From contig JAFLCF010000279.1 in NCBI GenBank assembly GCA_017303735.1, positions 1-5,062 on the forward strand: DNA of 5,062 nt, written 5' to 3'. This stretch comes from Anaerolineae bacterium. GTDB taxonomy: Bacteria; Chloroflexota; Anaerolineae; Anaerolineales; Villigracilaceae. Position numbers and translations under genes: made by a program. Every line of letters starts with the position of its first letter. The first letter of the stretch is position 1. Shown here in pieces: positions 1-4,317 of this stretch. The notes beneath the pieces were generated by a model. It did no database searches. It saw only the letters and a list, made by a program, of their open reading frames with translations, and was not told the origin of the DNA.

Positions 1-1
1 A

Positions 2-112
2 CGCATGCTGGCGACCGGTCTGCTCAAAGAGACGGGCAAAAAAGATATTGCCGGGGCGCATCGTCCTGCCATGTTGTATCAGTTCAAAACAAAAGAGATC
101 GTCTTTCTTTAG
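2..112 (+). CDS. C-terminal fragment of a probable NrtR-type NUDIX/winged-helix regulator (5' end outside window)
   Basis: Only the last 36 codons are visible, ending at TAG 110-112. The peptide contains MLATGLLKETGKK (residues 2-14 of the fragment) and then HRPAMLYQF (residues 20-28). This resembles the C-terminal winged-helix end of NrtR-like NUDIX proteins, where a helix of the type 'K-L-x-x-G-L-L-x-E-T-G' is followed by a wing strand of the type 'G-R-P-A-x-L-Y-R-F'. NrtR proteins are repressors of NAD biosynthesis and salvage genes; their NUDIX-like domain senses ADP-ribose-type ligands. The three downstream genes form an NAD salvage set, which fits this identity. The NUDIX domain lies outside the window, so neither the NUDIX box nor DNA-binding activity can be confirmed. 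It could instead be a catalytic NUDIX hydrolase carrying the same C-terminal domain. What is seen is the tail motif; the family call is inference. Confidence 0.6.
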   Translation, partial: RMLATGLLKETGKKDIAGAHRPAMLYQFKTKEIVFL

Positions 113-115
113 GAG
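111..115 (+). promoter_or_regulatory. Shine-Dalgarno site overlapping the upstream stop codon
   Basis: AGGAG lies 6 bases before the ATG at 122, and its first two bases are the last two of the upstream TAG stop (110-112). This supports the ATG at 122 as the start of the cysteine hydrolase. It also implies that ribosomes ending the upstream gene are placed at the next start, so the two genes are probably translationally coupled on one transcript. Confidence 0.8.
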
Positions 116-121
116 CTACTC

Positions 122-1129
122 ATGTCTCAACTCCCAATCCCTGATTTTTTTGATGCCGCCCGCGTGGGCGAAATTTGGAAAGTGGATTACGCCGCCCGCG
201 CCGACCAAGCCCGAGCATTCGCGCTTCAACACGACCTCAAGCCTGCCGCAACTTCCAGTGAGCGAATCTCCCTGATGCTGATCGACGTGCAGAACACGTT
301 CTGCACGCCTGGCTTTGAACTCTTCGTAGGCGGGCGCAGCGGAAACGGCGCCGTGGAAGACAACGTCCGCTTGTGCCAATTTATTTATCGCAACCTCGGC
401 AAGTTGACGCACATCATCGCCACGATGGATACCCACACATCTCAGCAAATTTTCCATCCGATCTTCTTCGTAGATGCACAAGGAAATCACCCCGCACCAT
501 ACACCGACATCCATGTGGACGAAGTGCAATCTGGTAAGTGGAAGTTCAACCCTGCCCTCGCGCCACAATTTGGTATTGCGCCGGAATATGGTCAGCAAAT
601 GGTGCTTCACTATGCAGAGACTCTCAAGAAGAAAGGCAAATATGCGCTGACCATCTGGCCCTATCATGCCATGTTAGGCGGCATTGGTCATGCCCTTGTC
701 CCAGCCGTGGAAGAAGCCATCTTTTTCCATTCGCATGCACGAATTGACCAACCTCACTTTGCCATCAAAGGCGATAAGCCATTTACTGAAAATTACTCAG
801 TGGTTGGTCCCGAAGTGTTGACAGGTCCAATGGAGGAGGTGTTGGGTGTACGCGACACGCAATTTATTCAGCACCTGCAAGATGTGGACAAACTCTATAT
901 CGCCGGGCAGGCGAAGAGTCACTGTGTGGCGTGGACGGTACAAGATTTACTGGATGATATTCTGGCAACCGACCCCGAACTGGCGAAGAAGGTCTACCTG
1001 CTCGACGATTGTTCGTCAGCGGTGGTAGTGCCTGGGGTGGTGGATCATACCGAGGCGGCGAATGAGGCGTATGTCCGCTTTGCCAAAGCTGGGATGCATA
1101 TTGTCAAATCGACGGATGAGATCAGGTAG
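122..1129 (+). CDS. Nicotinamidase-type cysteine hydrolase, long form
   Basis: A 335-residue protein of the isochorismatase/nicotinamidase fold. The probable Asp-Lys-Cys catalytic triad is visible: Asp55 in LMLIDVQNTFC, Lys216 in FAIKGDKP, and Cys268 in AGQAKSHCVAW. Probable metal-site residues of the nicotinamidase branch are Asp103 and His105 in TMDTHTSQQIFHP and His182 in WPYHAMLGG, matching the D-x-H and W-P-x-H patterns of PncA. The C-terminal part, VYLLDDCSSAV (291-301) and AKAGMHIVKS (321-330), is typical of the family end. The expected reaction is nicotinamide + water to nicotinate + ammonia, in the cytoplasm, as the first step of NAD salvage. The protein is well over 100 residues longer than common PncA (about 180-220). 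The surplus is an N-terminal extension of about 45 residues and a long segment around residues 113-178. A good SD (111-115) fixes the start. The gene ends 2 bases before the Tpt1 gene. The nicotinate phosphoribosyltransferase two genes downstream strongly supports nicotinamide as substrate; another amide within the superfamily remains possible. Confidence 0.85.
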   Translation: MSQLPIPDFFDAARVGEIWKVDYAARADQARAFALQHDLKPAATSSERISLMLIDVQNTFCTPGFELFVGGRSGNGAVEDNVRLCQFIYRNLGKLTHIIATMDTHTSQQIFHPIFFVDAQGNHPAPYTDIHVDEVQSGKWKFNPALAPQFGIAPEYGQQMVLHYAETLKKKGKYALTIWPYHAMLGGIGHALVPAVEEAIFFHSHARIDQPHFAIKGDKPFTENYSVVGPEVLTGPMEEVLGVRDTQFIQHLQDVDKLYIAGQAKSHCVAWTVQDLLDDILATDPELAKKVYLLDDCSSAVVVPGVVDHTEAANEAYVRFAKAGMHIVKSTDEIR

Positions 1130-1131
1130 AG

Positions 1132-1683
1132 ATGGCAAATCCAACAAGGCTTTCCAAGTTCATTTCACTGGTTTTGCGTCATCGCACCAATGATTTTGGC
1201 TTGCATTTGGATGAGCAAGGATTTGTAGCCTTTGAAGATTTGAAGAGATTGGTTGAAGAAAAATCGACAGATGTTTATAGCGATGAAGATTGGCGCAAAG
1301 TGTTGAATGGCGAGTTGGATGGTAAGAAACGTTTCGAGCTAAAGGATGGACGCATTCGTGCTTTATATGGGCACAGCAAAGTGGAACATGTGATATATGA
1401 ACCGGTAAATCCGCCCGATATTTTGTATCATGGCACAACTCCACAAGCTGAGAAAGCCATCCGCAGGGAAGGGTTGCGTTCCATGAAGCGTCAGTATGTG
1501 CATCTCTCTGCGAATACGGAACGAGCATTAAATGTCGGCGGGCGTCGAACGGATGATGTGCGTTTGTTGGTCGTTCGCGCGGGGGAGGCGCAACAGGCAG
1601 GTGTTGAGTTCTATTCTCCTGAGCCGGAGCATTATCTGGCACAGAATATTCCACCCCAGTTTATTGATTTCCCGAAGGAATAA
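1132..1683 (+). CDS. kptA: RNA 2'-phosphotransferase, Tpt1/KptA family
   Basis: A 183-residue protein, the usual full length for bacterial KptA. Tpt1 enzymes transfer an internal RNA 2'-phosphate to NAD+, giving 2'-OH RNA, ADP-ribose 1''-2'' cyclic phosphate and nicotinamide. The N-terminal winged-helix lobe opens with RLSKFISLVLRH, where Arg16 and His17 match the family's catalytic Arg-His pair. KKRFEL (65-70) supplies the third conserved residue, Arg67. The C-terminal NAD-binding ART-like lobe has YHGTTPQAEKAI (99-110) and QYVHLSAN (121-128). VGGRR (135-139) supplies the fourth conserved arginine, probably Arg138. The end, PEHYLAQNIPPQFI (165-178), is also family-typical. The VGxRHG motif is altered here: RTD replaces the usual HG-type continuation. 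The start ATG lies 2 bases after the nicotinamidase stop, with only a weak purine-rich upstream stretch (AGGTAGAG), so translation is probably coupled. The natural RNA substrate in most bacteria is unknown. The neighbours suggest that its nicotinamide by-product is recycled. Confidence 0.95.
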   Translation: MANPTRLSKFISLVLRHRTNDFGLHLDEQGFVAFEDLKRLVEEKSTDVYSDEDWRKVLNGELDGKKRFELKDGRIRALYGHSKVEHVIYEPVNPPDILYHGTTPQAEKAIRREGLRSMKRQYVHLSANTERALNVGGRRTDDVRLLVVRAGEAQQAGVEFYSPEPEHYLAQNIPPQFIDFPKE

Positions 1684-1689
1684 AAAGAT

Positions 1690-3033
1690 ATGTCCATTTT
1701 TGACGGTAAGCGACTGACGAACGAGACTTTTAAATTAGATATTGAACGCATGCGGCGTGGTTGGTATTCTGATAAATACTTCGAGAATATTAACCGCATG
1801 CTGACGGCACTTTCGAAGGAGGGATATACCTATTCGGGTAATTACCATAATTTGCCTGAAGGCATGTCTCCTGAGCAGATCGCTGTGGGTGATATTGAAG
1901 TGGAGATGCAGTGGTTTACACGCCGCATGGGCAAGACGACTGTAGTGGGCGTGGATAAATCGCTGGAGATGCTAAAGCATTGCTCCGGTTATTTTGATGG
2001 CGATGAATTTATTGATACATCTGACAAGCTGGAAGTATGGGCTGTGCAGGATGGTACGACGGTGAAGTATGACGGCGACCCGAGCAAAATCCAACCGGTC
2101 ATCAAAGTGCGTGGACGCTATCGCGATTTTGCATTGTTGGAAACGCCTACTTTGGGGATTCTCACTCGTTCAAGTCGTGTAGCCACAAATGTGTATGAGA
2201 CACTCGTGGCTGCAAAAGGCAAACCGGTTTTGTTCTTCCCGGCGCGTTTTGATGTGCATGAAGTGCAGGCTGCTGATGGATATGCTTACAACATTGCCTT
2301 GCAGCGCTTCAATAAAGATCATGCACAGGAGTTAGGTGCTTTTGTTTCCACCGATGCGCAGGGAGATTGGTGGGGCGGCGCAGGCGGCGGGACGGTGGCT
2401 CATGCTGCGATCGCTTCTTTTCTCGGCGACACGGCAGAGGCGATGATGCAGTTCTCACACATTTTGCCCGCCCGCATTCCGCGCATTGCCTTGGTGGATT
2501 TTAACAATGACTCGGTCCGCGATACATTGCGGACATTGGATGCGATGTTCGCGAAATATCGTGAGTTGATGGATGCAGGTAATACAGAAGAAGCCGAAAA
2601 GTATAAGTTATATGGCGTGCGTTTGGATACAGGCGGAAACTTGCGTGATGTGTCTGTCACGCCCCTTGGCGAGCCAGCATTAGATCTGGGAGTCAACCCG
2701 CGGCTGGTGTTCAACGTCCGCTCGGGGTTGGATTCGGCTTGGGAACGTTGGGACCTGCCTGCGTCTTGGAAAGAGGCGGCGAAGGAATTTTGTCACAGTG
2801 TGAAGATCGTAGTCTCCGGTGGGTTTGCTCCAGAGAAGATCCGCAAGTTTGAGAAGCTGGGTGTGCCTGCTGATATTTATGCAGTGGGTTCGTATCTCTT
2901 TAGCAATGGCAATGGGACGAGTACTGATTTCACGGCGGATGTGGTGCGGGTCAAGGTCCACGGAGAATGGATCGATATGGCGAAGGTGGGGCGTAAGGTG
3001 GGGGAGAATGAGAATTTGGAACGGGTGTGGTAG
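1690..3033 (+). CDS. pncB: Nicotinate phosphoribosyltransferase
   Basis: A 447-residue protein of the NaPRTase family, which joins nicotinate and PRPP to make nicotinate mononucleotide, usually with ATP hydrolysis. Family features in order: an N-terminal RGWYSDKYFEN (23-32) at the substrate tunnel; ETPTLGIL (151-158); FFPARFDVH (182-190); GTVAHA (234-239), whose His238 is in the position of the histidine phosphorylated in this family; YGVRLDTGGN (308-317), phosphate-binding and barrel; IVVSGGF (373-379); and YAVGSYL (397-403), the C-terminal phosphoribosyl-binding strand. Length and motif order indicate an intact enzyme. The start is ATG at 1690, with AAGGAA at 1675-1680 lying across the preceding gene's 3' end. 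The spacer to the Tpt1 gene is 6 bases. It is the last gene of the NAD salvage block, followed within 6 bases by the hairpin. Nicotinate, rather than nicotinamide, is the expected substrate because a nicotinamidase-type gene is in the same operon; a nicotinamide-using relative is less likely. Confidence 0.92.
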   Translation: MSIFDGKRLTNETFKLDIERMRRGWYSDKYFENINRMLTALSKEGYTYSGNYHNLPEGMSPEQIAVGDIEVEMQWFTRRMGKTTVVGVDKSLEMLKHCSGYFDGDEFIDTSDKLEVWAVQDGTTVKYDGDPSKIQPVIKVRGRYRDFALLETPTLGILTRSSRVATNVYETLVAAKGKPVLFFPARFDVHEVQAADGYAYNIALQRFNKDHAQELGAFVSTDAQGDWWGGAGGGTVAHAAIASFLGDTAEAMMQFSHILPARIPRIALVDFNNDSVRDTLRTLDAMFAKYRELMDAGNTEEAEKYKLYGVRLDTGGNLRDVSVTPLGEPALDLGVNPRLVFNVRSGLDSAWERWDLPASWKEAAKEFCHSVKIVVSGGFAPEKIRKFEKLGVPADIYAVGSYLFSNGNGTSTDFTADVVRVKVHGEWIDMAKVGRKVGENENLERVW

Positions 3034-3038
3034 ATATA

Positions 3039-3073
3039 AAAGTGACAGTCACCTTTAAGGTGACTGTCACTTT
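3039..3073. terminator. Perfect 17-bp inverted repeat between convergent genes, probable bidirectional terminator
   Basis: Bases 3039-3055 are the exact reverse complement of 3057-3073, with the centre at 3056; sterically the loop would be the TTTAA in the middle. The element lies in the 42-base gap between the pncB stop (3031-3033) and the pstB stop (3076-3078). The plus-strand exit reads TTTGTTT and the minus-strand exit TTTTATAT, so both have short T-rich tails, weaker than a classic terminator. Each arm contains GTGACWGTCAC, which is itself a near-palindrome, so the site could also be bound by a protein or belong to a dispersed repeat family. Confidence 0.75.
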
Positions 3074-3075
3074 GT

Positions 3076-3831
3076 TTAACCAAACCTGCCCATAATGTAA
3101 TCTTCGGTCTTCTTTTGCTTGGGCGTTGTGAACATCGTCTTGCCTTCATCGTATTCGATGAGCTCGCCTTGCAAAAAGAACGCAGCATGATCGGCGGTGC
3201 GGGCGGCTTGTTGCACCGAGTGGGGTACGAGGATGACGGTGTAATTCTTTTTCAATTCTTGCAGTGCCATTTCCACTTTGCCAGTTGAGATCGGGTCAAG
3301 CCCGGAGGTGGGTTCATCGAGCAGGATGATCTCAGGTTGCAGAGCAAGCACACGCGCAAGGCAGACGCGTTGTTGCTGTCCGCCAGAGAGGGCGACGGCT
3401 GGGTCGTTGAGACGATCTTTGACTTCATCCCAAATCGCAGCGAGTTTGAGGCTGCGTTCAACAGCTTCATCCAGTTTAATACGGCGTTTTTCGCCAGCAA
3501 GTTCCATGCCGTAGGTGATGTTCTCGCGAATGCTCATTGGCAATGGGACGGGACGGGCAAAGACCATGCCTACTTTGCGGCGCAAGGCGATCACGTCCGT
3601 TTTAGGGTCGAGGATGTTTTCACCGTCGATCAAGATGCGACCGGCGCTGGTGCGGATGTCGGTCAGGTCGTTGAGGCGATTCAGGCAGCGCAATAATGTG
3701 GACTTCCCGCCGCCTGCCGGACCGAAGAGAACGGTCACAGCATTCTGACGGATGCCCATGCTGATGCTGCGTAATGATTCCGCGCCATCGGCGTATTGGA
3801 GGGAGAGGTTTTCGATTTCGATTTTGTTCAT
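3076..3831 (-). CDS. pstB: Phosphate ABC transporter ATP-binding protein PstB (divergent)
   Basis: A 251-residue ABC ATPase of normal PstB length that powers the PstCA phosphate permease at the inner face of the membrane. Motifs: Walker A GPAGGGKST (37-45), signature LSGGQQQR (148-155), Walker B EIILLDE (167-173), D-loop SGLDPIST (176-183), and the H-loop His204 in LVPHSVQQAARTADHAAFF (201-219). The last of these closely follows the PstB pattern 'HNMQQAARxSDxxAFF'. The ending EDYIMGRFG is also PstB-like. Differences from common PstB are GPAGGGKST in place of GPSGCGKST, and Ala92 in MVFARPVPLPMS (89-100), where the Q-loop glutamine of 'VFQKPNPFP' is expected. pstA lies upstream on the same strand, but a 480-bp insert separates the two genes. 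The ATG at 3831 is the only reasonable start because it precedes the first ABC strand. No SD is visible: the preceding bases are heptamer repeat plus TA. No phoU follows before the terminator. Confidence 0.93.
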   Translation of the reverse strand: MNKIEIENLSLQYADGAESLRSISMGIRQNAVTVLFGPAGGGKSTLLRCLNRLNDLTDIRTSAGRILIDGENILDPKTDVIALRRKVGMVFARPVPLPMSIRENITYGMELAGEKRRIKLDEAVERSLKLAAIWDEVKDRLNDPAVALSGGQQQRVCLARVLALQPEIILLDEPTSGLDPISTGKVEMALQELKKNYTVILVPHSVQQAARTADHAAFFLQGELIEYDEGKTMFTTPKQKKTEDYIMGRFG

Positions 3832-3833
3832 TA

Positions 3834-3864
3834 GACGATGGACGATTGACCGTGGACGATGGAT
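3834..3864 (+). repeat. Left terminal array: four tandem heptamers, consensus GACGATG
   Basis: Read on the plus strand (inward) the units are GACGATG, GACGATT, GACCGTG and GACGATG, followed by GAT. They begin 2 bases beyond the pstB start codon and end 3 bases before the stop codon of the four-helix-bundle gene. The array is an inverted copy of the one at 4283-4313, with 25 of 31 positions identical when aligned unit to unit. Confidence 0.85.
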
Positions 3865-3867
3865 GGG

Positions 3868-4275
3868 TTACGGTAGGTCGTCTTCTCCATAAGGGGATTG
3901 GTCTTCCCGAACTTGATAGGGTGCTACTGTTTTTCGGAACGATTGCAATTTTCTGGCAAGGACTTGGGAGTCTTCGTAGATTTTTGTCAGGATGACTTGG
4001 TCTTGAATATAGCCTCTGCGTTGGATGATGTGGTGACATGCTATCGTTTCTATTAGGGAGCGTATGGCGAAACCTAGAAATCTAGCCTGCTCTGCGTCCG
4101 ATTGACCTGTTGAGCCTTCGGCAATATTCAGTGAAATGGATGTCGCTGCGCGGATGATCTGCGATTTCAAATTATATTCTTCACTCTTGGGTAACTTCTC
4201 TGCCAGCGAATAAATTGAATCAATGTATTCCAGAGATAATTTCCATACGTCTAATTGCTCAAACTTATAAGGCAT
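3868..4275 (-). CDS. Four-helix-bundle protein of the 23S rRNA intervening-sequence (IVP) family
   Basis: A 135-residue protein with the recognisable family pattern. FEQLDVWKLSLEYIDSIY (5-22) is helix 1, then LPKSEEYNLKSQIIRAA (28-44). The signature SISLNIAEG (46-54) follows, then SDAEQARFLGFAIRSLIET (59-77) as helix 3, and a last helix at about 92-115. Members are small, all-alpha and often pentameric, and are structurally related to the Avd accessory proteins of diversity-generating retroelements. Their molecular role is not established; nucleic-acid binding has been suggested. The last 17 or so residues (PYQVREDQSPYGEDDLP) extend past the helical core and look disordered and acidic. The start ATG at 4275 agrees with the family N-terminus but has no SD. 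The gene is read in the same direction as pstA and pstB and lies between inverted heptamer arrays. Its stop is in the same frame as the pstB start, separated by 12 sense codons. It has no recognisable link to phosphate uptake. Confidence 0.88.
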   Translation of the reverse strand: MPYKFEQLDVWKLSLEYIDSIYSLAEKLPKSEEYNLKSQIIRAATSISLNIAEGSTGQSDAEQARFLGFAIRSLIETIACHHIIQRRGYIQDQVILTKIYEDSQVLARKLQSFRKTVAPYQVREDQSPYGEDDLP

Positions 4276-4282
4276 AGTGATT

Positions 4283-4313
4283 ATCCATCGTCAATCGTCC
4301 GTCGTCCATGGTC
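4283..4313 (-). repeat. Right terminal array: four tandem heptamers, inverted relative to the left array
   Basis: Read on the minus strand (inward) the units are GACCATG, GACGACG, GACGATT and GACGATG, followed by GAT. The array starts 4 bases after the pstA stop codon (4318-4320) and ends 7 bases before the four-helix-bundle start codon. On the pst transcript it could pair with the left array and enclose the whole gene in a stem of about 31 bp with a few mismatches. Confidence 0.85.
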
Positions 4314-4317
4314 ATAA

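Larger units (their letters stand above)
3834..4313 (-). mobile_element. Heptamer-bounded cassette carrying a four-helix-bundle (23S IVS-type) gene, inserted between pstA and pstB
   Basis: The 480-bp unit consists of one gene with almost no spare sequence, bounded by inverted arrays of four heptamers each. It occupies the space between two genes that are normally adjacent in pst operons, which argues for insertion. The gene belongs to the family first described from intervening sequences in 23S rRNA genes, which are also bounded by complementary ends. No transposase is present, so movement would need help in trans. A target duplication is not clear: ATTA occurs near both ends (3830-3833 and 4317-4320) but does not abut the right array. 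Calling it mobile is inference from architecture. Confidence 0.55.

Noticed and set aside
116..667. Open minus-strand frame of 183 codons opposite the nicotinamidase gene
   Set aside because: It lies antisense to a gene with full catalytic motifs and shows no recognisable domain; it arises from codon bias of the true frame.
1160..1654. Open minus-strand frame of 164 codons opposite the Tpt1 gene
   Set aside because: The sequence is rich in His, Pro and Cys with no domain pattern, while the plus-strand protein is an unmistakable Tpt1.
3060..3075. CTGTCAC near the pstB end as a possible Pho box
   Set aside because: A Pho box needs two spaced half-sites upstream of a pst promoter. This is at the 3' end of pstB and is explained by the hairpin.
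3834..4313. Heptamer arrays as a CRISPR array
   Set aside because: The units are 7 bp with no spacers and lie in inverted orientation around a gene.
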